From assembly GCA_008682415.1 (NCBI GenBank), contig VANK01000015.1:1-64000 (forward strand): a DNA stretch of 64,000 nucleotides. Direction: 5' to 3'. Position 1 is the first letter of the stretch; each line of letters opens with the position of its first letter. Made by a program: the position numbers and the translations under genes. This stretch comes from Acidobacteria bacterium AB60 (GTDB lineage Bacteria > Acidobacteriota > Terriglobia > Terriglobales > Acidobacteriaceae). Shown here one piece after another: positions 8,073-17,170 of this stretch. The notes under the pieces were generated by a model, which was given only the letters and a program-made list of their open reading frames with translations, ran no database searches and was not told where the DNA came from.

Positions 8073-10805
8073 CTACTCGCAGCGCAACGCCTCCATGGGA
8101 TCGACCTGGGATGCGCGTCGGGCTGGAATCCAGCAGGCCAGGACGCCTGTTGCCAGCAGCAGCAGAATGGTGGCTGCCAGGGTGACAGGGTCATAGGGCT
8201 TCACCACCGGCCACAGCTGCGACGCGACCGCCCGCCCCAGCAACAGGCTGACGGCCAAGCCTACCGCAACCCCTGCGAGAATCAGACGCAGGCCCTTGAG
8301 GATTACCAGACGCAGCACGCTGGCGCGCTCCGCGCCCAGCGCCATGCGGACTCCGATCTCGTGGGTGGTCTGGGCGGTGGAGTAGGCGAGCACGCCGTAG
8401 ATGCCCACGGTGACCAGGACAAGCCCCACAGACCCGAAGATGATCATGAGCAGCAGTGCGAAGCGCGGTCCGGCGTAGAGTCGCTGGCTGATGGCATGAT
8501 CGAGGGCGTCGGGGTACATGAGCGCCACACCCGGATCGGAGGCCCACACGGCCTGCTGCACCTCATTCATCAGCGCCATCGGAGACTGCTGGGCGCGGAC
8601 GACGAGGTAGCGGAGTCCCGATTCGGTGGCGGTGAAGGGGACCCAGACCTGGGGCTGGATGGCCGCCTGCAGGCCGCCGCCGCCGTAGCCCGGAGCACCC
8701 TGGTTTGCGACGTCTCCCACCACGCCGACGATTTCAAAGGAAGGATCGCGGAGAGAATCGCCAACGTTCTTGAGATCAGTGAGGGTGACACGGCGGCCGA
8801 TGGGGTCTTCTCCGGCGAGGTAGGTGGTGACGAACCTGCGGTTGACGACCGCGACTCTTCGGGCGTCGTGGATCTCCGCCGGAGTGAACGCACGTCCCAT
8901 CTCGAGGGGCGTGCGCATGATCCGGAAGTAAGCTTCGCTGATGTCCTGCACCTGGGCATGAGCATCCTTGCCGAGCGATTTGCCGGAGAGCTCAACCCGG
9001 GTGTCGGGAGAGATGTTGGGCGGCACGGAGCTCGATTCCGCCGCATCCAGGACTCCGGGAATGGAACTGACCTTTGCCAGCACAGGAGCGAAGAACCGGC
9101 TCACCTGTTCTGGGGTTTTGTAACGATCCGGGGGCAGCAGCAGCATGGTCTTGAAGATGTGATCCGGCTGCACGCCCAGGCTCACCTGCCGGAGAGCCAG
9201 GAAGCTGTGCATCAACAGGCCGGCGCCGACTAACAGGGTCAGCGAAACCGCCACCTCGATCACCACGGCGGCGTCGCGCAAGCGCCCCGTCCGGAGGCCG
9301 CCGATGATGCCTCTTCCCGCGTCGCGCAGGGGATCGATGAGGTCGCGGCGCACGGCCTGCAGGGCTGGAGCCAGCCCGAAGATCAGAGGAGTGATGAAGG
9401 CCAAAGCCAGGGTGAAGGCGAGCACCTGGGCATTCAGTCCGATCACCGACTCGGCGGGGATGGAGTCCGGCGGCATGCTGACGACGATCAGCTTGAGGCC
9501 GCCCCACGCGATCAGCACGCCGAGGAGTGCTCCAGCGACGGCCAAGAGAAGACTTTCCACCAGCAGAAGGCGCACCAGCCGTGCCTGCCCTGCTCCGAGG
9601 ACGGCGCGCAGAGCGAACTCCTTCTCGCGGGAGGTGGCGCGCGCCAGCAGCAGGTTGGCAACGTTGACACAGCCGATCAGCAGCAGGAATCCAACGGCTG
9701 CCAGAACGGTGTAGAGCGCGGGCTCCAGTTGTCCGGAGACCGAGTGGCCGATCTGCGCCACGACGACCTGGAACTGCGGAGGATAGTCCTGCGGGCGGGC
9801 GCCGGCCATGCGTCGGGCGATGCCCGTAAGGTCGGATTCCGCCTGCGTCATGGAGACGCCGTGCTTCAGCCTGCCGAGAAGGAACCAGCGCTCCGGCATG
9901 CCGGCAAAGCCCGTGGTCAAGCCGAGATGGGGTGTTCTGGGGATCCACAGATCGGCGTCGTACCAGCCGAAGCGCGGGGGCATGATGCCGACCAGGGTGC
10001 GCGCCGTTCCGTTCAGCACGTAGACCTTATTTAACACATTGGGGTCGCCGTTGAAGTGGCTCATCCAGGTCTTGTAGCGCAGCACGAAGACGGCCGGCGC
10101 TCCCGGATCGTAGTCCGCGGGTTGCAGGACGCGGCCATAGAGCGCGGGCATTCCGAAGAACTCAAACGAGCCCTGGCTCATGTCTGCGCCGTAGAGCCAT
10201 TCCACGCCGGCGCCGTGCTTATAGAGCACGGGATCGTCGGCTGTTGCGATGACGCTCTCGAAGGACTGGTTCTGGCGGGCGATCTCGAGATACTCCTCCG
10301 CGCTGTACCCCTGACGGCCTTCGTCGGCAGCCTGGGTCGAGCCGTGGATACGCGGATAGACGATGTGGCGGGCATCGCGATAGGGAAACGGCTCGAGCAA
10401 AACGTTGTCGATCACGCTGAAGATGGCGGTGCTGGCGCCGATGCCGAGGGCGAGCGTGAAGATCGCGACCAGGGCAAAGCCGGGATTGCGCCGGAACTGG
10501 CGAAGAGCGTAGCGCAGATCCTGCCGAAGGCTCGCGAAGACGTTGCGCCTTCCGGCGCGAGGAGCGTCCGGCTCGCGCGGCGCACTGCGCTCTACCTCGT
10601 GCAGGCCCTGCGCCAGCAGATTGTCTTGATCAAGCTCCCCCAATGCCTCGCGGCGGGCCTCGTCGCCGGCCGCGCCGCCCGCGATCAGGTCGGCATACCG
10701 ATCGTCGAGATGCTGGGACAACTCCTCGACGATCTCGCTCTTGCGGGTGGCGTCCAGTTTGAGGGATGAGAGCCGCGCAGCGATTTCCTCTTTCCAATCA
10801 GGCAT
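8073..10805 (-). CDS. ADOP-family MacB/FtsX-type ABC permease
   Basis: 910 aa. Residues ~1-75 form the charged prefix domain typical of acidobacterial permeases paired with PadR regulators (WKEEIAARL, EIVEELSQHLDDRY). A first transmembrane helix (ALVAIFTLALGIGAST) precedes a large periplasmic MacB-type domain, then two FtsX-like three-helix modules (LLLIGCVNVANLLLARATSREKE and its C-terminal counterpart). It belongs to a MacB-like export or mechanotransmission complex, but no partner ATPase lies adjacent. The start at 10805 follows GGAGG and overlaps the end of padR by 8 bp, so the two are translationally coupled. The cargo is unknown. Confidence 0.9.
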   Translation of the reverse strand: MPDWKEEIAARLSSLKLDATRKSEIVEELSQHLDDRYADLIAGGAAGDEARREALGELDQDNLLAQGLHEVERSAPREPDAPRAGRRNVFASLRQDLRYALRQFRRNPGFALVAIFTLALGIGASTAIFSVIDNVLLEPFPYRDARHIVYPRIHGSTQAADEGRQGYSAEEYLEIARQNQSFESVIATADDPVLYKHGAGVEWLYGADMSQGSFEFFGMPALYGRVLQPADYDPGAPAVFVLRYKTWMSHFNGDPNVLNKVYVLNGTARTLVGIMPPRFGWYDADLWIPRTPHLGLTTGFAGMPERWFLLGRLKHGVSMTQAESDLTGIARRMAGARPQDYPPQFQVVVAQIGHSVSGQLEPALYTVLAAVGFLLLIGCVNVANLLLARATSREKEFALRAVLGAGQARLVRLLLVESLLLAVAGALLGVLIAWGGLKLIVVSMPPDSIPAESVIGLNAQVLAFTLALAFITPLIFGLAPALQAVRRDLIDPLRDAGRGIIGGLRTGRLRDAAVVIEVAVSLTLLVGAGLLMHSFLALRQVSLGVQPDHIFKTMLLLPPDRYKTPEQVSRFFAPVLAKVSSIPGVLDAAESSSVPPNISPDTRVELSGKSLGKDAHAQVQDISEAYFRIMRTPLEMGRAFTPAEIHDARRVAVVNRRFVTTYLAGEDPIGRRVTLTDLKNVGDSLRDPSFEIVGVVGDVANQGAPGYGGGGLQAAIQPQVWVPFTATESGLRYLVVRAQQSPMALMNEVQQAVWASDPGVALMYPDALDHAISQRLYAGPRFALLLMIIFGSVGLVLVTVGIYGVLAYSTAQTTHEIGVRMALGAERASVLRLVILKGLRLILAGVAVGLAVSLLLGRAVASQLWPVVKPYDPVTLAATILLLLATGVLACWIPARRASQVDPMEALRCE

Positions 10806-11133
10806 GTTCCGCCTCCGTGATCCGGTTGACTGCTTCCACAAACGCCTGCCAGCCGCGCCGCTGCGCCGCCAATATCTTTTGTCCCGGGGAAGTAAGGCCG
10901 TAGTAGCGTCGACGGCGCTGCCCGCTCTTCTCGACCCATCGGCCCTGGATCCACCCACGCTTCTCCAGGCGGTAGAGCAGGGGATAGAGGGAGGCGGCAT
11001 AGAAGCGGATAGCGCCGCCGGAGCGCTGCTCGATGAGCTTGGAGATCTCGTAGCCGTGCCGTGCCCGAGTCTCCACGAGAGACAAGATCAGGAGTTCGGC
11101 GCTCCCCTTCTTCCATTCAACTTCCACGGTCAT
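10798..11133 (-). CDS. PadR-family transcriptional regulator
   Basis: 111 aa, one winged-helix domain with the PadR signatures LLILSLVETRARHGYEI and SLYPLLYRLEKRGWI and a YGLTSPG wing. PadR proteins repress nearby genes and release DNA on binding small molecules. It is the first gene of a two-gene unit with the ADOP permease; the overlap (ATG of the permease at 10805, stop at 10798) implies co-translation. A tandem ATATATGGAG motif straddling its ribosome site (11141-11165) is a candidate autoregulatory operator. Confidence 0.9.
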   Translation of the reverse strand: MTVEVEWKKGSAELLILSLVETRARHGYEISKLIEQRSGGAIRFYAASLYPLLYRLEKRGWIQGRWVEKSGQRRRRYYGLTSPGQKILAAQRRGWQAFVEAVNRITEAEHA

Positions 11134-11140
11134 TCATCGC

Positions 11141-11165
11141 CTCCATATATGGCGTCTCCATATAT
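11141..11165 (-). promoter_or_regulatory. Candidate PadR operator: tandem ATATATGGAG with palindrome CCATATATGG
   Basis: On the minus strand ATATATGGAG occurs twice with 15-bp periodicity. The proximal copy includes the palindrome CCATATATGG (11142-11151) and the GGAGG ribosome site of padR. Repressor binding here would block transcription or initiation. The position is observed; the regulator match is inference. Confidence 0.4.
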
Positions 11166-11282
11166 TGCTGGCGCGGGCCGCCGAAGTCAATTTGGAAGTG
11201 ACGAGAGAACAGGGAATAGGGAACAGGGAACAGGATTTGCGGCTAACCGGGCAATGATGCCCAGATATGCGAGGGCGGCGAG

Positions 11283-14200
11283 CTAACGGGAGACGTCCGT
11301 CTCGTTGTCGTCGCCGTTGCGGTCGATCAGCTTGTTGAGGGGGTCGATGCCTGCGCGCGACGGCATCTGGTCCACAACAATCTCGAAGGTCTGTTTGCCA
11401 TCGTGGACCCAACGCTTCTGGAGGTAGAGGGGCTTTTCCTCGTCTTTGGGGCCGGTGAAGACGCCGATGTCGATGAGGTCGTTGACCTTCATGGGGGTTT
11501 CGTTGCCGCTGCCGTCGGACTTCATCTTGTGCGATTCGACGACGAGAGTGACTTTGAATTTGTGATCGGCGGTGGGGGTGGCTTTGGCGGACTCGATGCG
11601 GTTGTCGTAGAGGACGATGTTCTCGAAGGAGTCGTCGATGAAGTATTGAAGGTTGTCGGGGGTCTGGGTGCGCAGTGCAGCGACGAACTGGCGGGTGTCG
11701 GGGTAGGGCGTTGACTGCGAGGTGCCGGCGTTGGCGTAGCGGTACTGCATGAGGAAGTTGTGCAGGGCGAGGTTCAGTCTGTCTTCGCCGATGTAGTCGG
11801 AGAGGGCATACATGATCTGGCCGCCCTTCTGGTACCAGACATAGGCCTCCTGTTGCACCTGGGCGAGGGGCTCTTCGCGGCGGACCTCGGTCCCGCGCCC
11901 GCGCAGATAGCGATCGAGCTCGTACTTGAGGAACTTGTGCATGTGGTCATCGCCATAGCGGTGGCGCATGGCCATCAGGGCGGAGTATTCGGCCAATGTC
12001 TCCGACATCATGTTGGATCCGGCAACGCGCGCGCCGATGAGCTGGTGTCCCCACCACTGGTGGGCGAGCTCATGATCGGTCACAAAGTAGGTGAAGTCGA
12101 TATCGGTCGGCTTCTCCATGCGCTCAATGAACCCGAGCCCCTCAGAGTAGGGAACGGTGTTGGGGAACGACTGCGCGAAGTTCCGATAGCGCGGGAACTC
12201 GAGGATCCGGTACTGGCGGAACTGAAAGGGGCTGAACGCCTTCTCATAAAAGGCGAGGCCGGCCTTGGAGGCGTCGATCATGTCCTGCACGTCGAACTTG
12301 TGCGCGGGCAGGTGGTAGATCTCGATGGCGACGGGTCCTGCGGCTCCCTGGTAGGTGTCGCGGGTGACCTCGTAAGCACCCGAGATGTAGGCGAAGAAGT
12401 CGGCCATCTGCACGTCGCCCATGTCATAGGTGAAGTAATGGCGGCCGTTCTCGCGCCACTCCTTGACCAGGTAGCCGGGCGAGAGGGCGATCTGGTCGCC
12501 GGAGGTGCTGACGGTGGTGCGGTAGTGGATCCAGTCGGCCTGGGTGGTGAAGAGGTTGATAAGGCTGGCTTCCTTGTCGCCGCGGGCCGGCAGGAGCTCC
12601 AGTTCGCCGAGGTGCTCTTCGCGCCGGCGGCGCGGATCCGTGAGTTCGACGTTGGCGTCGTAGCCGATGGAAGGGAAGTAGCTGGAATCGAGGAAGGTGC
12701 CGTTGTAGGCCAGTTCGGCGCGCTCGTGTCCATCGTTGAATCCGCGGCTCAGGAAGCTCACCTTGAACGTCATGTTCAGGGTTTCGGCGGGGCCGAGCGG
12801 CTTGTCGAGCGCATAGATCATGTACATGTTGCGCGGGCTTGCGGACACGAGGTGGAAGGGCCGATCGAAACTCACTTCGCTGACTGACTGCTGTTGATTG
12901 GTGATGTGAATCTGGCTGATGGGCGCGGTGGTCTTGTTTTCGAGCAGGTAGTGCCCCGTGCCGGTGAAGGAGCGGCTGTCGGGGAGGATATCGATCTGCG
13001 AATCGGCGGTGAGAATCTTGGGTTGCGCAAGGTGCTCGTAGCGCTTGAAGTTCTTCTCGTAGTCAGCCTGAATGTCGCGGCGCTGCTTGTTGTCCAGGTA
13101 CTGGTTTAAGACGTGAGTGTTGTAGTAGAACCACCATCCGCTTCCGGCGGCGAGAAGAAGGAAGACCGTGGCGGCGGGGACGAGCCCGAATGCGTTCTGC
13201 CCGAGCAGGCGGAGGCGGGCCTTCAGGGAGTTCTCGGCGCCGCGCCGCGCCAGGCCGATGGAGAGCACGCCCAGAAAGGCGGCGATGCTGAGCCAGTAGG
13301 CGATGGACCAGAAGAGCGGCTTGACGAAGTGGCCGTAGCCGTTCATGTCGGAGTAGGTATAGGGGGGCGTGGCTCCGAAGAGATAGAGGGTGTTCTCCCA
13401 GCCGTAGTTGTAGAGGATGGTCTGCATCAGGAACACGGCGATGACGATGGCGTGCCCGATGAACTTGTTGTTGACGATGGTCTGGACGAAGAAGGCCAGC
13501 AGAATGAAGATGAGCACCTGGGGGAAGGTGACGACGTAGAGCTCCTTGAAGTATTGGAGGAGCTCGTAATGGAAGTAGCCGGCGATGGTCTGCATGATGA
13601 TGCCGCAGAGTCCGGCAACGGTGAGGAGCGCGATCTCGACGACACAGAGCGCGGTCAGCTTGGAGAGCCAGTCGACGGACTCGCCCATGGGCAGGGCATC
13701 ATGAATCCCTTCAAACCGCGTGTCGCGCTCGCGCCACACCAGTTCGCCGGCGTAGAAGGTGGCCACGATGAAGAAGAAGAGCATGGCGCCGCCTTCGACG
13801 GCCTGGAGCATGAGATAGGTGACGGGCCAGACGTTGACGCCTTCCACGCGGCCCGCATAGTGGCCGTTGTTGAGGGCAACGCCGGCCATGAGGACCAGCA
13901 GAACCCAGAAGGGCACATCGCGCACGATGTTGCGAATGCGGAGGCGGGTGAGGCTGACGTACTGCGCAAGGGAGGTGGAGAAGCCGAACAGCTGGTGGAC
14001 TACGGGAACCCGGGCGACGGCGCGGCTGCGCACCGGCTGGAACTCGTCTTCTTCCTGGGCGGCGCGTCGGGCGCGCCTGGTGCTGGCGCGGGCGGTGAGG
14101 GCCTCGAGCGACATGGGGAAGAAGCGCCACAAGAGCGCGAGGCACAGGACCGCCACGGTGATCCACAGCATGCGGTTGTAGAGGAAGACGCCGCCCGCGG

Positions 14201-14930
14201 CGTGGGGCGACCAGGAGTAGAGCAGGGTGTTCTTTTCAACGACGGTCCAGTAGCGGGTGATGGAGTCGTTGAGGACGATGCCGACGGGATCGAAGACGCC
14301 GGGCCAGAACAGCTTGGTGGCGCGGGTGGCACCGAAGGCGGCCAGACCCATCAGGTAGAGCATGAAGAGAGCCGCGCCCTGCAGGTACACGATGAAGATG
14401 CGGCGGGTGATGGCGGCGATGGCAAAGAACAGGGTGCCGGTAAAGAAGATCTGCACGACGACCAGCGAGAGGAATGGCTGGACGTACCACCACAGATGAA
14501 TCGGCGCGATCCGGGTCTGATCGGCCGAGGGCGCGAAGGATCCTGCGATCTCGCCCAGCACCAGGCCGGAGAAGGCAAAGACCGTGGCGAGGAAGGAGCC
14601 CGCCCAGCGGCCGCCGAGATAGGCAAATTTGGTGATCGGCTTGGTGAAGAGAATCTGGGTGGTGTCGCGCTGAAAGTCGCGCAGGATGGACGTGCCGAAG
14701 ATCGCGGCGACGATGATGAGCCCGAAGAAACAGGCAAACACGTCGTTGTAGAGGTTGGCATACGGTCCGTTCAGCAGCACCTTGCCATTTCCGGAGGCGA
14801 TGGGGCCAAAGCTCTCCGACGCGATGCACAGGAAGGCGAAGAAGAACCAGATGCCGAAGTAGACGTAGGTGGAGATGCTCTTGAAGCGGAACTTCAGCTC
14901 GAACCGGAAGAATTCCCAAAAGAGTGGCAT
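11283..14930 (-). CDS. ABC-2 type permease fused to M1-family aminopeptidase domain
   Basis: 1215 aa. The N-terminal half has two sets of hydrophobic helices like ABC-2 permeases (e.g. LIIVAAIFGTSILRDFQRDT, followed by many segments to ~residue 590). The C-terminal half is an M1 metallopeptidase: HELAHQWW starts at residue 953 (zinc ligands of HExxH), with the downstream Glu in MSETLAEYSALM and a preceding SEGLGFIER segment where typical M1 enzymes have GxMEN. The ATG at 14930 has GGAGAG upstream and lies 16 bp after the ATPase stop. Permease and peptidase probably act on one substrate, unknown here. This fusion is known in acidobacteria and Bacteroidetes. Confidence 0.9.
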   Translation of the reverse strand: MPLFWEFFRFELKFRFKSISTYVYFGIWFFFAFLCIASESFGPIASGNGKVLLNGPYANLYNDVFACFFGLIIVAAIFGTSILRDFQRDTTQILFTKPITKFAYLGGRWAGSFLATVFAFSGLVLGEIAGSFAPSADQTRIAPIHLWWYVQPFLSLVVVQIFFTGTLFFAIAAITRRIFIVYLQGAALFMLYLMGLAAFGATRATKLFWPGVFDPVGIVLNDSITRYWTVVEKNTLLYSWSPHAAGGVFLYNRMLWITVAVLCLALLWRFFPMSLEALTARASTRRARRAAQEEDEFQPVRSRAVARVPVVHQLFGFSTSLAQYVSLTRLRIRNIVRDVPFWVLLVLMAGVALNNGHYAGRVEGVNVWPVTYLMLQAVEGGAMLFFFIVATFYAGELVWRERDTRFEGIHDALPMGESVDWLSKLTALCVVEIALLTVAGLCGIIMQTIAGYFHYELLQYFKELYVVTFPQVLIFILLAFFVQTIVNNKFIGHAIVIAVFLMQTILYNYGWENTLYLFGATPPYTYSDMNGYGHFVKPLFWSIAYWLSIAAFLGVLSIGLARRGAENSLKARLRLLGQNAFGLVPAATVFLLLAAGSGWWFYYNTHVLNQYLDNKQRRDIQADYEKNFKRYEHLAQPKILTADSQIDILPDSRSFTGTGHYLLENKTTAPISQIHITNQQQSVSEVSFDRPFHLVSASPRNMYMIYALDKPLGPAETLNMTFKVSFLSRGFNDGHERAELAYNGTFLDSSYFPSIGYDANVELTDPRRRREEHLGELELLPARGDKEASLINLFTTQADWIHYRTTVSTSGDQIALSPGYLVKEWRENGRHYFTYDMGDVQMADFFAYISGAYEVTRDTYQGAAGPVAIEIYHLPAHKFDVQDMIDASKAGLAFYEKAFSPFQFRQYRILEFPRYRNFAQSFPNTVPYSEGLGFIERMEKPTDIDFTYFVTDHELAHQWWGHQLIGARVAGSNMMSETLAEYSALMAMRHRYGDDHMHKFLKYELDRYLRGRGTEVRREEPLAQVQQEAYVWYQKGGQIMYALSDYIGEDRLNLALHNFLMQYRYANAGTSQSTPYPDTRQFVAALRTQTPDNLQYFIDDSFENIVLYDNRIESAKATPTADHKFKVTLVVESHKMKSDGSGNETPMKVNDLIDIGVFTGPKDEEKPLYLQKRWVHDGKQTFEIVVDQMPSRAGIDPLNKLIDRNGDDNETDVSR

Positions 14931-14946
14931 GACCGGACTCTCCAAC

Positions 14947-15828
14947 CTAGTTGCTGGCCTTGCGCGCAAGGCTCAGGAAGTACACGTCTTCCAGGCCCGA
15001 ATCCACAGGCTTGAAACCATCGCCGGGATTGGAATCCGAGTAGATGCGGACCTCGTGCTGGCCGGCGATCAGGTGCGTTGAGATGACCTGCATCTGCGAT
15101 TCCAGGGCCTTCAGCTCGTCATCGCTGGCCGCCACCTTCGACCAGATCTTGCCGTCCAGTTCGGTGAGAGCCTCGGCGGGCGCGCCTTCCAGCAGCACCT
15201 TGCCCTTGGCGATGATGGCCATGCGCGGGCACAGTTCCCGGACATCGTCCACGATGTGCGTGGAGAGAATCACGATGACTTCGCGTCCAATGGAACTCAG
15301 CAGATTGAGGAACCGGTTGCGCTCCGCGGGGTCGAGCCCCGCCGTGGGCTCGTCGACGATGATCAGCTTGGGCTTGCCCAGCAGTGCCTGGGCGATACCG
15401 AAGCGCTGCTTCATTCCTCCGGAGTAGGTGCCCAGCGACTTCTTCCGCGCGTCCCACAGGTTGGTCTGCTGCAGAAGCGCATCGACGATCTCGCTGCGCT
15501 CCTTCTTGTCGGTGATGCCCTTCATCACGGCCAGGTGATGAAGCATGTCGACCGCGGAGACCTTGGGATAGACCCCGAACTCCTGCGGAAGGTAGCCAAG
15601 GATCTGGCGGACCTCTCGCTTATTGGCCAGCACGTCCATGCCATCGAGAACGATGGATCCGGAGTCCGGCGCCTGCAGGGTTGCGATGGTCCGCATCAGG
15701 GTGCTCTTGCCGGCGCCATTGGGGCCGAGAAGGCCGAACATATGGTTCCCGATGGTGAGGGAGATCTCCTGGAGCGCTTTCACTCCATTCGAATAGGTCT
15801 TGGAGAGACCGGAGATGGTCAGAGCCAA
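14947..15828 (-). CDS. ABC transporter ATP-binding protein
   Basis: 293 aa with a complete nucleotide-binding domain: Walker A GPNGAGKST, Q-loop LPQEFG, signature YSGGMKQR, Walker B LIIVDEPTAGLDP and switch His in STHIVDD. It is the DrrA/NatA-like single-domain type that pairs with ABC-2 permeases. The following gene 16 bp downstream is the permease-M1 peptidase fusion, so the two form the transporter. The last ~70 residues form a C-terminal extension of unknown role. No regulator lies directly upstream. Confidence 0.95.
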   Translation of the reverse strand: MALTISGLSKTYSNGVKALQEISLTIGNHMFGLLGPNGAGKSTLMRTIATLQAPDSGSIVLDGMDVLANKREVRQILGYLPQEFGVYPKVSAVDMLHHLAVMKGITDKKERSEIVDALLQQTNLWDARKKSLGTYSGGMKQRFGIAQALLGKPKLIIVDEPTAGLDPAERNRFLNLLSSIGREVIVILSTHIVDDVRELCPRMAIIAKGKVLLEGAPAEALTELDGKIWSKVAASDDELKALESQMQVISTHLIAGQHEVRIYSDSNPGDGFKPVDSGLEDVYFLSLARKASN

Positions 15829-16149
15829 GGCTTTGAACCTCCTGAGATTCCTGGTGCTCGCTGGGGAAGTCGGGTCGCGAAGATGCTGGTCGGAATGCTA
15901 TCACGCTATTTGGCGCGAGGATACAACTAGCCGATGGAGACGCACACCGCGGCTGAGGAACCACTCGGTTCGGGCGGTACGCAGAAGCTGGGGAAGGATC
16001 AAACCGGTCACGCTACCCAAGGCGAAGTGAGGGAGCCGGAGGCGTTGGACCTGGCGAAGCGGGGGGGCTTGCTTGCGACGCAGGGCGCGACAAGGAGGTC
16101 CGCCCCGCGGCGCACCCTGGTCTCGGCTCGAGAGACCTGGGTGCGCCGG
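15829..16149. other. Intergenic region between the ABC operon and the sulfur-carrier gene
   Basis: About 320 bp. It should contain the promoter of the ABC operon near 15830-15930, though no clear -35/-10 pair could be picked. At 16109-16147 there is a strong hairpin just after the stop of the upstream minus-strand gene. Confidence 0.5.
16109..16147 (-). terminator. Strong hairpin after the CysO-like gene (terminator candidate)
   Basis: GGCGCACCC-T-GGTCTC pairs with GAGACC-T-GGGTGCGCC with one internal mismatch. It starts 3 bp beyond the stop codon at 16150. No T-tract follows, so it may be an mRNA end stabiliser or Rho-assisted terminator. Confidence 0.45.
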
Positions 16150-16428
16150 CTATTGGCGGCCGCCGGCGATGGAGGGAATGATCGAGAGCGTGTCCGAAGC
16201 AGCCACCGGGGTGCGCTCCTTCTCGGGCAGGTAGCGCACGTCTTCATCATTCACGTACAGGTTGACGAACGCGCGCAGCTTGCCTTCGCCGCTGAACAGA
16301 TGCTTGCGCAGGTCCGGATGAGCGCTGGTGAGAGCGTCCAGTGCTTCCGCGATGGTTGAGGCGCTTACTTCTACTTTGTCTTTGCCGCCCGTGTAGTTGC
16401 GAAGCGGCGTGGGGATAAAAATTGTCAT
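16150..16428 (-). CDS. CysO/MoaD-like ubiquitin-fold sulfur carrier
   Basis: 92 aa of ubiquitin-like fold. It resembles mycobacterial CysO more than MoaD: IPTPLRNYTGG at the start, FVNLYVNDEDVRY in the middle and IIPSIAGG at the end. CysO carries a C-terminal thiocarboxylate that supplies sulfur for cysteine synthesis. Here the Gly-Gly is followed by Arg-Gln, so the tail would have to be trimmed before activation, as in carriers processed by JAMM-type proteases (inference). It lies 4 bp after the peroxiredoxin gene, so the two are co-transcribed. No E1-like activator, CysM or JAMM protease is visible nearby. Confidence 0.8.
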   Translation of the reverse strand: MTIFIPTPLRNYTGGKDKVEVSASTIAEALDALTSAHPDLRKHLFSGEGKLRAFVNLYVNDEDVRYLPEKERTPVAASDTLSIIPSIAGGRQ

Positions 16429-16432
16429 GAGA

Positions 16433-17125
16433 TCAGCCCTTGCTTGCGAGATTTTTTAAGTGCGGTTCTTGTTGCGGTGGCGCGGCGGTGCGCAGGTATG
16501 GCTTCACGGTCTTGTAGCCAGGAAAGAGCTTGTCGGCCTCTTCATTGGAAACGGCGCCGCTGATGATAATGTCGTCGCCCTGGCGCCAGTTGGCCGGGGT
16601 TGCGACGCGATGGTTCGTTGTGAGTTGGATGGAATCGAGCACGCGCAGGATCTCGTCGAAGTTCCTGCCGGTGGACATGGGGTAGGTGAGGGTGAGCTTG
16701 ATGCGCTTGTCGGGCCCGATCACGAACACGCTGCGCGCAGTGGCGTTGAGGGCGGGGGTGCGGCCCTCGCAGCTGTTGCCCGCATCCGCCGGCAGCATGT
16801 CATACAGCTTGGCGATGCGCAGTTCGGGGTCGCCGATCATGGGATAGTTCACGGCGTGGCCGCTCACATCTTCGATGTCTGAGGCCCATTTGCTGTGACT
16901 GGTCACCGGATCGACGCTGAGGCCGATGATCCTGGCGCCGCGTTTGGCGAACTCTTTCTCCAGGCCCGCCATCGCGCCCAGCTCTGTGGTACAGACCGGG
17001 GTAAAGTCCTTGGGGTGCGAAAACAGCACCGCCCACCCATCGCCGATCCACTCGTGAAAGCGGATCGGTCCGTGTGTTGTCTCTGCTTCGAAATCCGGTG
17101 CTATGTCATTAAGGCGGAGCGACAT
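16433..17125 (-). CDS. Peroxiredoxin, 1-Cys Prx6 type
   Basis: 230 aa with the full AhpC/TSA and C-terminal Prx domains. The peroxidatic cysteine is Cys45 in HPKDFTPVCTTE, with the Prx6-type His at 37. Further conserved blocks are LSVDPVTSHSKW and the long C-terminal extension. It reduces peroxides in the cytoplasm. A second Cys occurs in GNSCEGRTP, but a resolving role is not established. The ATG at 17125 is preferred over upstream in-frame codons because GGGAG precedes it and homologues start at MSLRLND. The next gene, 4 bp downstream, encodes a CysO-like sulfur carrier. Confidence 0.92.
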   Translation of the reverse strand: MSLRLNDIAPDFEAETTHGPIRFHEWIGDGWAVLFSHPKDFTPVCTTELGAMAGLEKEFAKRGARIIGLSVDPVTSHSKWASDIEDVSGHAVNYPMIGDPELRIAKLYDMLPADAGNSCEGRTPALNATARSVFVIGPDKRIKLTLTYPMSTGRNFDEILRVLDSIQLTTNHRVATPANWRQGDDIIISGAVSNEEADKLFPGYKTVKPYLRTAAPPQQEPHLKNLASKG

Positions 17126-17170
17126 GATGCATCTCCCTGGGGGTATCTCGGGTTTTGGGATCGGCCGCAA

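Noticed and set aside
8013..9233. Plus-strand open frame of 406 codons opposite the ADOP permease
   Set aside because: It begins in the tRNA fragment, has no domain pattern and is the antisense of a clear permease; long antisense frames are common at high GC.
13113..15014. Plus-strand open frame of 633 codons opposite the permease-peptidase fusion
   Set aside because: Composition is Gly/Glu/Asp-rich and repetitive, as expected for the reverse complement of membrane-protein codons; no ribosome site and no motifs.
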